Source: a virus. From it: a stretch of DNA of 23,879 bases. Under the pieces are notes generated by a model, which saw only the letters and a list, made by a program, of their open reading frames with translations, made no database searches and was not told the DNA's origin. The DNA lies in the IMG/VR virus record IMGVR_UViG_3300027746_000094, positions 1-23,879 of that record; one strand, given 5' to 3'. Below are positions 8,822 through 16,877 of this stretch, one piece after another. A program made the position numbers and the translations under genes. The first letter of the stretch is position 1. The number at the start of each line of letters is the position of its first letter.

Positions 8822-9176
8822 TGGCTATTTCTTTCCATGATAAAGTATCTTCATCCCATGAATACATTTTATCGTCTGTAGGCATAGCAACAGGTGCTTT
8901 CCATTGGCAAGTTAATTCATCTAATAACCATGAGTTATATGGTTTAGCAGGAATAAAAGCATCACGACTTTCGTCATAAGCATAACCAATACCTGCATAA
9001 TTTTTACGAATCTTGCCGTTGTAAGATGTTTGTTTCCAAGTTCCACCTAAAAGGTTAGAGCAAAAGTCTATACCTTTTTGTTCTGATTCTTGACCGTTTT
9101 CATCTAAAATATCTTGGTTAGCAACCACAATCACATTGGTTACTATATTGTTTTCTAATTTTGCAAAATGTGCCAT
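8814..9176 (-). CDS. Conserved phage protein of aquatic tailed phages (120 aa)
   Basis: A 120-residue protein with a well-conserved look: MAHFAKLENNIVTNVIVVAN at the start, then ILDENGQESEQKGIDFC, TWKQTSYNGKIRKNYAGIGY (46-65) and a Trp-rich end with WLLDELTCQWKAP and YSWDEDTLSWKE. I recognise this as a family common in marine and freshwater phages, often close to tail-fibre genes, with no proven function. It is soluble, beta-rich and Trp/Tyr-rich, without a signal peptide. A strong AAAGGAAA ribosome site precedes the ATG. The position directly after the glycine-rich protein suggests a role as a fibre partner or virion accessory. Confidence 0.75.
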   Translation of the reverse strand: MAHFAKLENNIVTNVIVVANQDILDENGQESEQKGIDFCSNLLGGTWKQTSYNGKIRKNYAGIGYAYDESRDAFIPAKPYNSWLLDELTCQWKAPVAMPTDDKMYSWDEDTLSWKEIANV

Positions 9177-9192
9177 GTTATTTCCTTTGTTG

Positions 9193-11715
9193 TTAAGCTG
9201 TATAAGTTCCTGAAGCTGTATAAGTTAATATAGTGTTTGCACCTGATGTTGTTACAGTTGGTGATCCTGTTGTAGTCCCTGAGTATCTAACAGTAGGAAC
9301 AGATAATATTATCACACCTGATCCGCCAGCTGCACCATTTGTGCCAGCACCACCGCCTCCAGCACCACCGCCACCACCACCTGTATTTGCAGTTCCAGCT
9401 ACAGCAGGAGCGCCTCCTGCACCGCCACCGCCTGCACCACCAGCACCATTATTTACTCCACTATGGCCACCACCACCGCCACCAGCATAAGTAACTGAAG
9501 TCCCTGTAATTGAAGATGCAGAGCCTGCACCACCTGCTCCACCTTGAGTTGTTGAAGGTGCTGTTTGTCCAACTGCACTAGCTCCACCACCGCCACCACC
9601 AACAGCAGTGCCAGGCCCACCAAATCCACTACCACCTGCAAAACCTTGACCTGATGTTCCAGCACCACCACTTTGAGTAGTTATTGTGCTTCCTCCGCCA
9701 CCGCCACCAGAGCCACCTGTTCCACCAACAGCACCAATATTACCTCCTGCACCGCCACCTGTTGAAGTAACAGTAGTTATTCCTGTGCCTGATAAAACAG
9801 AATTTACACCTTGTGTATTAGATGCTCCACCTGAGCCAATTGTTACAGTATAAGAAGTTCCAATACTTAAAAATGCAGATGAAGTTAATAACCCACCAGC
9901 ACCACCACCGCCACCATAGCCTGTATTACCTCCACCACCACCTCCTGCAACAACTAAATATGTTGCAGAATAAACAGGAGTTAAACTTCCACTTGCAGTA
10001 AATGTATGTATTGTGTTTCCGCCTGATGATGTTACAGTTCCGCCTGTAAATACTTGTGAGCCAGCGTATGAGATGATAACTGTTCCGCTACCACCTGCAC
10101 CACCAGCATAAGAACCATTTGTTGATACATTTAAATGGCCACAACCACCACCACCGCCACCTAAATTAGCTGTTCCAGCAATCCCTGTTGCATTACCTCT
10201 TGCATCACCACCACCGCCAGTTCCGCCAGTTCCTTGATTAGTTGCTCCACTTCCATAAGCAGCACCACCGCCTCCACCTGCATAGGTTACACTAGAGCCT
10301 GAAATAGAAGAGGCAGTTCCTGCACCACCATTACCTCCAGCACTTCCTGAACCATTACCACCTACAGCTCCTGCACCGCCACCGCCGCCTGAACCATAAT
10401 TAGGAGAGGTATCTGCTCCAGTTCCTCCACTATTTCCATAAGAAGTAAAACCAGTATAAGAACTTTGATTTGATGTGCCTGCGTTAGAAAAATAATTACC
10501 GCCGCCTCCGCCTGAACCACCATTTGTTGCATCAGTGGGATACACACCGCCACCACCACCGCCATTTGCAGTAACAGTAGTTAAACCTGTGCCTGATAAA
10601 ACTGAATTAGAACCTGTGCTTCCAACGGCTTGTGAACCAGCTCCACCACCATTACCACCTGCACCAACAGTTACTGTATATGTAGCAGGATAATAAAGTG
10701 TAGTAGAACCTATAACTAACCCACCAGCTCCACCTCCGCCAGTTGACCTACCAGTTGTAGCAGCATTAGTATTTCCACCACCACCGCCACCACCACCTGC
10801 AATTAAAACTGATGCTGTAACTGCTGTAGCAGGAGTTAATGTTCCTGTAGATGTGAATGTATGAATTTGGTTACCACCTGAAGTAGTAATTGTGCCACCT
10901 ATGAATTTAGGTGTAGCAGATGTGTAAGATATGATGACTATGCCTGAACCACCAGCAGAACCATTACCATTTGCACCGCCTGCGGTAACTCCTCCTCCAC
11001 CACCGCCTCCACCTGTGTTTGCTGTTGCATTTGAAGTATTAACAGCTCCTGTTCCTCCGCCTGCACCGCCACCTGATCCTCCTGAAGAAGCTGTGCCACT
11101 TGGTCTTAAACCACCACCACCACCACCTGCATAAGTTACTGATGATCCACTAATTGATGAAGCAGATCCTGCACCACCGTTACCACCTTGTGTGCCTCCA
11201 GCATTAGTATTTGCACCAACAGCAGAAGCTCCTCCACCGCCACCGCCTGCACCATTACTTGCTGATGTAGTTTGAAAACCGTTACCGCCAGCACTACCTT
11301 GACCTGAAGTTCCTGAAGCTCCGCTTGTATATGGCCCTGACATACCACCACCACCGCCCGAACCTCCTGAAGCAGGAGCAGAACCACTACCATTACTTCC
11401 TGAACCACCTCCTGTAGAAGTGACAGTAGATAAACCTGTGCCTGAAATTACTGAATTTGTTCCACTAGTTTCACCACTACCATTGTATGCGCCTCCATTT
11501 CCTCCTGCACCAACGGTTATTGTATAAGTATTAAGAGTTGATAATGTAAAAGTAGAAGTTAAATAACCACCTGCTCCACCACCTCCACCACCTGTGCCAC
11601 CGCCACCACCACCTCCTGCTACAGAAAGATAGGATGCAGCTACATTGTTAGGATTAGACGATAAAATACCATAAGCTCTTGCTGCTTGAACGGCTAGTCT
11701 TGACAATAATGACAT
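9193..11715 (-). CDS. Large glycine-rich repeat protein, putative fibre/adhesin
   Basis: An 840-residue protein with very high Gly, Ser, Thr and Ala content. After a short N-terminal helix (MSLLSRLAVQAARAYGILSS) it consists of three tandem modules, about residues 28-297, 301-580 and 583-840. Each opens with a hydrophobic strand (YLSVAGGGG, SVLIAGGGG, TYLVVAGGGG), contains a TYT-I/V-TVG-A/S-GG strand, a G-T/S-ASSI-S/T-G-S/T-SVTYAGG block near 182, 465 and 730, and a Gly-run bundle. The first two modules end in G-x-VIISY plus GG-N-x-IHTFT-x-x-G-x-LTP, the third in a divergent version ending TYTASGTYTA. Long Gly runs separated by hydrophobic tips resemble glycine-rich phage adhesins that pack as polyglycine-II helices, and many phages carry proteins annotated simply as glycine-rich. 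The likely role is host recognition or a fibre; no receptor can be inferred. A GTAGGA ribosome site precedes the start. Confidence 0.75.
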   Translation of the reverse strand: MSLLSRLAVQAARAYGILSSNPNNVAASYLSVAGGGGGGGTGGGGGGAGGYLTSTFTLSTLNTYTITVGAGGNGGAYNGSGETSGTNSVISGTGLSTVTSTGGGSGSNGSGSAPASGGSGGGGGMSGPYTSGASGTSGQGSAGGNGFQTTSASNGAGGGGGGASAVGANTNAGGTQGGNGGAGSASSISGSSVTYAGGGGGGLRPSGTASSGGSGGGAGGGTGAVNTSNATANTGGGGGGGGVTAGGANGNGSAGGSGIVIISYTSATPKFIGGTITTSGGNQIHTFTSTGTLTPATAVTASVLIAGGGGGGGGNTNAATTGRSTGGGGAGGLVIGSTTLYYPATYTVTVGAGGNGGGAGSQAVGSTGSNSVLSGTGLTTVTANGGGGGGVYPTDATNGGSGGGGGNYFSNAGTSNQSSYTGFTSYGNSGGTGADTSPNYGSGGGGGAGAVGGNGSGSAGGNGGAGTASSISGSSVTYAGGGGGAAYGSGATNQGTGGTGGGGDARGNATGIAGTANLGGGGGGCGHLNVSTNGSYAGGAGGSGTVIISYAGSQVFTGGTVTSSGGNTIHTFTASGSLTPVYSATYLVVAGGGGGGNTGYGGGGGAGGLLTSSAFLSIGTSYTVTIGSGGASNTQGVNSVLSGTGITTVTSTGGGAGGNIGAVGGTGGSGGGGGGSTITTQSGGAGTSGQGFAGGSGFGGPGTAVGGGGGGASAVGQTAPSTTQGGAGGAGSASSITGTSVTYAGGGGGGHSGVNNGAGGAGGGGAGGAPAVAGTANTGGGGGGAGGGGAGTNGAAGGSGVIILSVPTVRYSGTTTGSPTVTTSGANTILTYTASGTYTA

Positions 11716-11725
11716 TAACTAATTC

Positions 11726-14317
11726 CTACTTAAATTGTGTTTGTGCTGCAAATACTGTAAATGCGGCTGAACCTGTTTTAACAATAGTATATGAATAAGC
11801 GTCTATACTTGAAACGTTACCTGATGTTGGTGCTGTGCCACCTTGATATTTAGGTGTGACAGATGTGCCGTCAATTGTGATTGCGTTGTTATAGTAAGCT
11901 GTTGTGCCTTGAGTTACTAGGAATACGACTGTAACTGATTGGCCTGTTGACATAGCTGTATTTAATGATGTGCCACTTGAAGCTCTAAAATTTACAGTCC
12001 AATTAGCTGACGCATTAGATGTGTAGTAAATAACTGATTGAGTGGTTACATCGTAGTTAATAGTTCCTGTTGCAGCGGTTGCAGATATAGTTGTTGTTTC
12101 TGCTGCGTTTGCAAATACGGCTGCTAATGTGCTTGTAGAACCATTAAATGTAGCTGTTGCACTAAATGTTGAAGCACCACTAATTGTTGTTGTGCTGTTT
12201 GCAGATAATGTTGTAAATGCACCTGTGCTTGGCGTTGTAGCACCTACAGAGCCATTTAAAGATCCAGCAAAACCTGTTGAAGTTAATACGCCTGTGCTTG
12301 GGTTATATTGTAATTTAGTAGAGCTTACATATTCAGTTGTTATGTTACCTGTAGTTACTGTAGTAAATAGTGGGTAGCGAACCGCAGCCGTTGTTGTATC
12401 GTCAGTAATACTTACACCTGAAGTGATTGTAGTCCATGTAGGTGCGGCAGCAGAGCCAGCAGAAGTTAATACTTGGCCACTTGTGCCAAATCCTGTTGTT
12501 CCTGTGGTTGCAGCGGTTGTGCCTAAATTAGTTGATAGTCCAATAGCGCCTGATGAATTAATAACGTGAGCTGACTGTCCTAGCGTTCCCCATGTTAAAT
12601 ATAATTTATATCCATTTCCTGATCCAACGCTTAAATCGCCATCGTGACCTGAAAAGTAAATACCATTATTAATAGAAAAGAAGTCTGCAAAAGTGCCTGA
12701 AGCAGTAAATACAGATGAATTCATACCAAACTCACCATAATAGGTTGAGTCTGTGGCTAAATCATTAGATACCGCAAAATTAGTAGATGCTCCAGCAGTT
12801 CCTGATTTGTTTTGTAATACAGCTTGCAAATAACTACCTGAAATAGTTGCACCTGAAGCAAACGATGTATTAGAAGCATTAAAACCTAATACAGGTGTTG
12901 TGCTTGTAGTGCTACTAGTTGATAAATAAGTAAACGCACCTGTTGAAGCTGTTGTTGCACCGATAGATACAGCGTTAAAAGCTGAAACTGTTGCGCCTAA
13001 ACTTACCGATGTTGCGCCAAAAGTAATAGATGAGTTAGTTAATGCACTGTTAGGGATTGCAGTTAATGTATTAGTTGCACCGCTAATTGATTTATTAGTT
13101 AATGTTTGTGTGCCTGACAATGTAGCTACTGTTGAATCAATTGCAATCGTAACCGCAGCTGATCCGTTATAGCTTGTGCCACTTAAACCTGATCCAATAG
13201 TAAGCGCATTAGATGCAGTTGCAGTAACTGTAGTTGATCCGCCTAAACTAACAGAATTTCCGTTAATTGTAATAGAACTATTAGCTAATTGAGCGTTTGT
13301 AACTGTTCCGCTTAAATCTGTTGTAGGAATTGAAGCCGATGCAGTTAAAGCAGCTGTTCCGCTACCTTTAACATAACCTGTCAATGTGGTTGCACCTGTG
13401 CCACCGTAAGCCACGCCAATAGTTGAAGCAGTCCAAGTGCCAGCTGTTAGCGTTCCTACGCCTGTAATGCCTGTATAAGAGCCTGTGAGGTATGCTGAAC
13501 CAATAGTGCCTGATGTAATCTGTGATCCTGCAATAGCTATGTTTGTATCGGCTAAAGCTGTTAATTGACCTTGTGCATTAACTGTGGCCGTTAAAGTTTT
13601 ACTTGCAGAACCTACTGAAGCAGCTGTAACGCCTGTGTTTGTAATAGAAAATTGTGTGCCTGTTAAAGTAAGGCCTGTGCCTGCGGTGTAACTTGATGAG
13701 AATGAAAGATTATACCAATTCATTGCAGTTGTGCCTAATGTGCCACCTGGTTGAGCTGTTGTATAAAATGCAGCAGTCGCTTGACCGCCAGCTACTATAT
13801 AGATAACTGCACCAATGTATTGTGACCAAGTTGTAGAGCCAATAGCGTAAGTCCATGCACCTGTTTGAACGGTATAAATACCATTTTCAGCTGCGTTTGT
13901 TTGGTTTTTAACTAAAACTGTATCGCCTGCAACAACTGAAACGGTATCAATTGTTTGTGGGCCTGAAAGCGTAATGTTTACAGTTGTGGCGGCTTTTGCT
14001 GGAGCTTTCCATGAAATGCCTAATAATGCGTAATCTACATATTGTTTATTAGCAATATCAGTAGCCGCAGAAGGTGTTGTTGAAATTGTGCCTGTTGTAG
14101 TGGCTATATTAGTAAATACACCTGTTGACGGTGTAATAGCACCAATAGTCGTGCTATTGATCGTGCTGTTTGTGATATTTACACCTGATTGGTCAGGATT
14201 TGCTGATGCGTAAAATGGCTTGTTCTGCCCAATAAACGTTACAAAATTATCTTGTGCGTCAAAATATGCCTGAACAGGCAATAAGTTTTGAACCGCTGAT
14301 TGAGCAGGACTAGTCAT
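11726..14317 (-). CDS. Long tail-fibre-like structural protein
   Basis: An 863-residue Thr/Ser/Gly/Ala-rich protein with typical fibre segments. Residues about 1-100 form an N-terminal region with PFYASANP and TPSTGVFTNI strands leading to ATDIANKQYVDYAL. Residues 131-150 carry the pattern GDTVLVKNQTNAAENGIYTV, common in phage fibres, followed by an aromatic SQYIGAVIYIV strand. The middle has repeated short beta units such as VAYGGTGATTLTGYVKGSG and ANSSITINGNSVSLGG and several xxPSTGAFT units. The final ~130 residues (WTVNFRASSGTSLN, VTVVFLVTQGTTAYYNNAI, YSYTIVKTGSAAFTV) look like a C-terminal globular domain found in many aquatic phage fibres. The gene follows a 114-aa protein with an AAGGAAA ribosome site and precedes the glycine-rich gene by 10 bases. 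It is probably a virion fibre; whether it sits on head or tail is not determined. Confidence 0.75.
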   Translation of the reverse strand: MTSPAQSAVQNLLPVQAYFDAQDNFVTFIGQNKPFYASANPDQSGVNITNSTINSTTIGAITPSTGVFTNIATTTGTISTTPSAATDIANKQYVDYALLGISWKAPAKAATTVNITLSGPQTIDTVSVVAGDTVLVKNQTNAAENGIYTVQTGAWTYAIGSTTWSQYIGAVIYIVAGGQATAAFYTTAQPGGTLGTTAMNWYNLSFSSSYTAGTGLTLTGTQFSITNTGVTAASVGSASKTLTATVNAQGQLTALADTNIAIAGSQITSGTIGSAYLTGSYTGITGVGTLTAGTWTASTIGVAYGGTGATTLTGYVKGSGTAALTASASIPTTDLSGTVTNAQLANSSITINGNSVSLGGSTTVTATASNALTIGSGLSGTSYNGSAAVTIAIDSTVATLSGTQTLTNKSISGATNTLTAIPNSALTNSSITFGATSVSLGATVSAFNAVSIGATTASTGAFTYLSTSSTTSTTPVLGFNASNTSFASGATISGSYLQAVLQNKSGTAGASTNFAVSNDLATDSTYYGEFGMNSSVFTASGTFADFFSINNGIYFSGHDGDLSVGSGNGYKLYLTWGTLGQSAHVINSSGAIGLSTNLGTTAATTGTTGFGTSGQVLTSAGSAAAPTWTTITSGVSITDDTTTAAVRYPLFTTVTTGNITTEYVSSTKLQYNPSTGVLTSTGFAGSLNGSVGATTPSTGAFTTLSANSTTTISGASTFSATATFNGSTSTLAAVFANAAETTTISATAATGTINYDVTTQSVIYYTSNASANWTVNFRASSGTSLNTAMSTGQSVTVVFLVTQGTTAYYNNAITIDGTSVTPKYQGGTAPTSGNVSSIDAYSYTIVKTGSAAFTVFAAQTQFK

Positions 14318-14332
14318 TTTATTTCCTTAATA

Positions 14333-14677
14333 TTATTGATCGCCAACAGGGGTTACATACAGCGTAGTTGTATCGCTACCGCCACAAATTGCAGTAATTT
14401 GAAATGGAGCTGGCGGAATTACTAAAGTAATAGGATACGTCATACTTGCTGGCAATACAAAATCACCTGGAGTGCCTGCTGTTGGAAATACCGCAGCTGG
14501 AGCAGTAGCTAAACTAGATACATTAACAGCACAAGCTTTAGTGCCAACATTTAAAAATGTAGCAAAATTAACTTGGTCGTTAGTATTAGGGCTAATAGTA
14601 ATCGAGGTTGATGATGTAGCTGTAACAGCAATAACTGATGTTTTACCTGCTGCTTTAAAAACTGTGGTATTAGCCAT
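14333..14677 (-). CDS. Small beta-rich structural protein (114 aa)
   Basis: A 114-residue protein rich in Thr, Ala, Val, Ser and Pro, with alternating beta strands (TSVIAVTATSSTSITISP, QVNFATFLNVGTKACAVNVS, YPITLVIPPAPFQITAICGG) and no helix-rich region. The pattern suggests a single beta-sandwich, as in capsid decoration proteins or small fibre components. I do not recognise the family. It is encoded between a 107-aa protein of similar composition and the long fibre, inside the block added between coat and the gp4-like gene, and downstream of the terminator at 15068-15096. The start ATG is preceded by AAGGAAAAATC. Function is inferred from composition and location only. Confidence 0.6.
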   Translation of the reverse strand: MANTTVFKAAGKTSVIAVTATSSTSITISPNTNDQVNFATFLNVGTKACAVNVSSLATAPAAVFPTAGTPGDFVLPASMTYPITLVIPPAPFQITAICGGSDTTTLYVTPVGDQ

Positions 14678-14686
14678 GATTTTTCC

Positions 14687-15010
14687 TTATAAAACAGTTG
14701 CAGGAATAGGGCTATCTTCACAAGATTTAACACTTAACAATAATGTTGCGGCTGCTTGCGTTACTGATGCGCCTGTTAAATTTAACAAACGAACAATAAC
14801 TGCATTGTCAGCTGTTGTGTAAACGTTACCTATACCAACACCAACAGTCATTGCAGCATCAACTTGAGCTTGAATTTTATCTGTTGACTTAACGCCAGGA
14901 ACAGAAATAGTAACTTCAGTTGATGTTGTTGCGAATGTTGTGCTTGGTAATGTGACTTGAACAATCGTGTGCGCTAATACATTGCCACGACTAATAGTTG
15001 TTTTTGACAT
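14687..15010 (-). CDS. Small beta-rich structural protein (107 aa), first gene after the terminator
   Basis: A 107-residue Thr/Val/Ala-rich protein. It starts MSKTTISRGNVLAHTIVQVT, continues with strands such as TSTEVTISVPGVKSTDKIQAQ, and ends LLLSVKSCEDSPIPATVL. No family is recognised; the likely fold is a small beta sandwich, which would fit a virion surface or fibre-joining protein. It is the first gene after the strong terminator at 15068-15096 and has its own leader with a TATAAT-like box and a perfect inverted repeat, so it may begin a separately controlled unit. AAAGGA at suitable spacing precedes the ATG. Confidence 0.6.
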   Translation of the reverse strand: MSKTTISRGNVLAHTIVQVTLPSTTFATTSTEVTISVPGVKSTDKIQAQVDAAMTVGVGIGNVYTTADNAVIVRLLNLTGASVTQAAATLLLSVKSCEDSPIPATVL

Positions 15011-15029
15011 GATTTTTCCTTTGCAAAGA

Positions 15030-15046
15030 AATCTAGAAGCTAGATT
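15030..15046. repeat. Perfect 7-bp inverted repeat in the leader of the 107-aa gene
   Basis: AATCTAG and CTAGATT are separated by three bases (AAG). The repeat lies between a TATAAT-like box and the AAAGGA ribosome site of the next gene. It could be a protein-binding operator or an RNA hairpin in the 5' leader that affects stability or translation. No binding protein is suggested by the sequence. Confidence 0.5.
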
Positions 15047-15051
15047 GGTTA

Positions 15052-15057
15052 ATTATA
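15052..15057 (-). promoter_or_regulatory. Possible -10 box (TATAAT) just after the terminator
   Basis: On the minus strand a perfect TATAAT occurs 11 bases past the U-tract of the terminator at 15068-15096. No acceptable -35 hexamer is found at 16-18 bases and there is no TGn extension, so this is a weak or phage-specific promoter candidate at best. AT-rich sequence makes chance occurrence likely. Confidence 0.25.
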
Positions 15058-15067
15058 CTATATATGG

Positions 15068-15096
15068 AAAAAAAGCCATTAGAAATTTAATGGCTT
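15068..15096 (-). terminator. Intrinsic (rho-independent) terminator after the 141-aa gene
   Basis: Read on the minus strand, AAGCCATTA is followed by a 6-base loop (AATTTC) and TAATGGCTT, a perfect 9-bp stem, running directly into a run of seven T residues. It lies 22 bases beyond the stop of the 141-aa gene and is correctly oriented to end transcripts from coat. The plus-strand side lacks a T-run, so it is one-directional. Partial readthrough may set the ratio of capsid to fibre products. Confidence 0.85.
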
Positions 15097-15118
15097 CTTC
15101 TCTTAATGCTTTAATTGC

Positions 15119-15544
15119 TTATAGTGCTGTGAAATCATAACCATAAACATATACATCAAATGTTGCAGCTGCACCTTGTGCAGTTCCAACGTTTACATAT
15201 AGATTTTGGGTTGTTTGCACAATGTTAGAAGCAACTGTTCTTTCAGAAACAACTGTAGAGCTTGTAAGAGCAGATAAAGCTGCGTTAGCAACAATAGCTG
15301 TTCCGCCAGCTGAAGGAGCAGGGAATAAACCTGCTGCCGCAGTTGTTAAACTTGTAGAAGCATTAGTAAACACAACAAACTTAACTGAATAAGATGTTGA
15401 ATCTAATAATGGTAAAACTGTATCACCTGTTGCATTAGCGTTCACGCCAACAGCAGAAGATAATAATCTTAATGCTTGATTAGAACCTAATACTTGTGGG
15501 TGTCCACCTTGAGTTATTGCTGGGCCTGGATTTGAAGTAGCCAT
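15119..15544 (-). CDS. Small beta-rich protein next to coat, putative capsid decoration/head protein (141 aa)
   Basis: A 141-residue Ala/Thr/Ser/Val-rich protein without Cys. Sequence elements include GHPQVLGSNQALRLLSSAVG (residues 13-32), strands YSVKFVVFTNAS and NLYVNVGTAQGAAATFDVYVYG, and a short C-terminal DFTAL. It looks like a compact beta protein. No family is recognised. It is the gene right after the coat gene and the last before a strong terminator, so it is likely produced at high level with the coat, which fits a decoration or head-stabilising protein. A strong AAAAAGGAAAATATT ribosome site precedes the ATG. Other structural roles are equally possible. Confidence 0.6.
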   Translation of the reverse strand: MATSNPGPAITQGGHPQVLGSNQALRLLSSAVGVNANATGDTVLPLLDSTSYSVKFVVFTNASTSLTTAAAGLFPAPSAGGTAIVANAALSALTSSTVVSERTVASNIVQTTQNLYVNVGTAQGAAATFDVYVYGYDFTAL

Positions 15545-15571
15545 AATATTTTCCTTTTTGTTTAGTTAATA

Positions 15572-15593
15572 GAAGGGGTTTTTACGCCCCTTC
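15572..15593. repeat. GC-rich hairpin between coat and the 141-aa gene
   Basis: GAAGGGG and CCCCTTC form a perfect 7-bp stem around an 8-base loop, located between the coat stop and the ribosome site of the next gene. On the minus strand the stem is followed by TATTAACTAAAC rather than a T-run, so it is not a standard terminator. It could protect the 3' end of the coat mRNA or mark an RNA processing site. Confidence 0.55.
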
Positions 15594-15602
15594 ACCGTTA
15601 CA

Positions 15603-16844
15603 TTAAGCTGCTACGCGGCAAGCTAACTCTGGGTAGAGTGGCGCCCAACCATACAATACGTCTAAACGAGTAGGAATACTATCGTTGTTGATTGTGTATT
15701 GACGAACAACACGCATTGATAAACCAATTTCTTTATCAGATGCACGACCAGCGAAGTGAACACCGTCAGGTAGCTCAAGATCAGCTACTGCTAATGTAAA
15801 CGCATTTCTGTGCATAATGATATTTTGTGGTGAAACAACGCCTGTGTTGTTGAATGGTGTAACAGCAGCAGTTGCAGAAGTTGATAAGATAGACACGTTT
15901 TGGAACTGACCGCCTGAAATAACAGCAGGTGATACAGTTACAGAAGTTGTGCCTGAAGTAGCAACAGTAACGTCAGCAGTAACAACAAAGTTACGAAGTT
16001 TGCCGTAAGATTGACGATTTTGTGGATTAACTGCATAAACGTTTGCAATAGTAATCACGTCACCTTGTTTCAAACCTGCTGTAGCTGTAGTAGCTGTTAA
16101 AGCAATAGTTGAAGTTGAAGCCCAACCGCTTGTTAAGAAACCTGTAGCTGTTGTAGTAGCACAAGCTAATGTAGCAGTTGCATAAGAACCAAAAGTTTGT
16201 GAAACAACGTTTTGATCTAATTTCCAATTCATACCGCCTGAATCACGACCCATTAAACCTTTAGTATATTGAGCTGCAATTGCAGTTTGTGGACTGAAAA
16301 GACCTTTTAAGCTATCAACAATAGTTGCTGATGTAAATGGCTCAACAATACATGATCTACGGCCATCTCTAGGAGCGCCTTCAGAATCAAGATATGCTTG
16401 GCCTGATAAGTAAGTGATTAAACCTGTAGGAGCTACGCCTGCTGAACCCACAATGTTTGCTGTGTTGTTTTTAGCAGTTGTAAGACCGTCACGATCAATC
16501 TTATTTGCAATCGCTGCAACAGCTGGTTTAAGAACTCTGTCGCTAAACATATCTAAAGATAATGCTAGGTCTTGAGTTGTAAACTGTGTGTCAACGTGAA
16601 ATTGTGTTGATAAAGTAACAGGAACTGAAGTTTCATTGAAATCTTCAACGTTTAATGCTGGGCCTGTTGTTCCGATGAAACGACCAGGACGTCTTACGTT
16701 TACAGTGTTACCGATTTTTGCACCTACAACAGCGAATTGGTCATCGTAGTTACGATCAACTTCTGAAGTAAATGTTAATTCATTTTCCAAAACCATCAAC
16801 GCTTCGTTGGTGATCTTGCTAATGGTTAGTAAATTATTAGCCAT
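15603..16844 (-). CDS. Major capsid (coat) protein, P22 gp5-like
   Basis: A 413-residue protein close in length to P22 coat (430). The N-terminus is diagnostic for the P22 coat family: LTISKITNEALMVLENEL (5-22), VDRNYDDQF (29-37), KIGNTVNVRRPGRF (43-56), then VEDFNETSVPVTL and a DTQFTTQDLALSLD block. These form the N-arm, E-loop and P-domain strands of the HK97-type fold. A Thr/Ala-rich stretch around residues 230-330 is where P22 carries its extra insertion domain and is likely the equivalent. It sits directly after the scaffold gene, as in P22, with a strong AAGGAAAT ribosome site, and is followed by a hairpin and a small head-like gene. It would assemble around the scaffold into the procapsid. 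Confidence 0.92.
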   Translation of the reverse strand: MANNLLTISKITNEALMVLENELTFTSEVDRNYDDQFAVVGAKIGNTVNVRRPGRFIGTTGPALNVEDFNETSVPVTLSTQFHVDTQFTTQDLALSLDMFSDRVLKPAVAAIANKIDRDGLTTAKNNTANIVGSAGVAPTGLITYLSGQAYLDSEGAPRDGRRSCIVEPFTSATIVDSLKGLFSPQTAIAAQYTKGLMGRDSGGMNWKLDQNVVSQTFGSYATATLACATTTATGFLTSGWASTSTIALTATTATAGLKQGDVITIANVYAVNPQNRQSYGKLRNFVVTADVTVATSGTTSVTVSPAVISGGQFQNVSILSTSATAAVTPFNNTGVVSPQNIIMHRNAFTLAVADLELPDGVHFAGRASDKEIGLSMRVVRQYTINNDSIPTRLDVLYGWAPLYPELACRVAA

Positions 16845-16877
16845 GATATTTCCTTATTTTAAGAGTTTAATATCCTG

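Noticed and set aside
9233-9490. Plus-strand proline-rich open frame
   Set aside because: It is the antisense shadow of the glycine-rich gene: GGN codons read backwards give Pro. The same applies to 10931-11134 on the plus strand and to the frames inside the gene at 9453-9671, 10362-10565 and 11136-11408.
14472-14822. Plus-strand 116-aa open frame across two small genes
   Set aside because: It spans the antisense of two well-supported genes with good ribosome sites, including their intergenic junction, and has no recognisable features.
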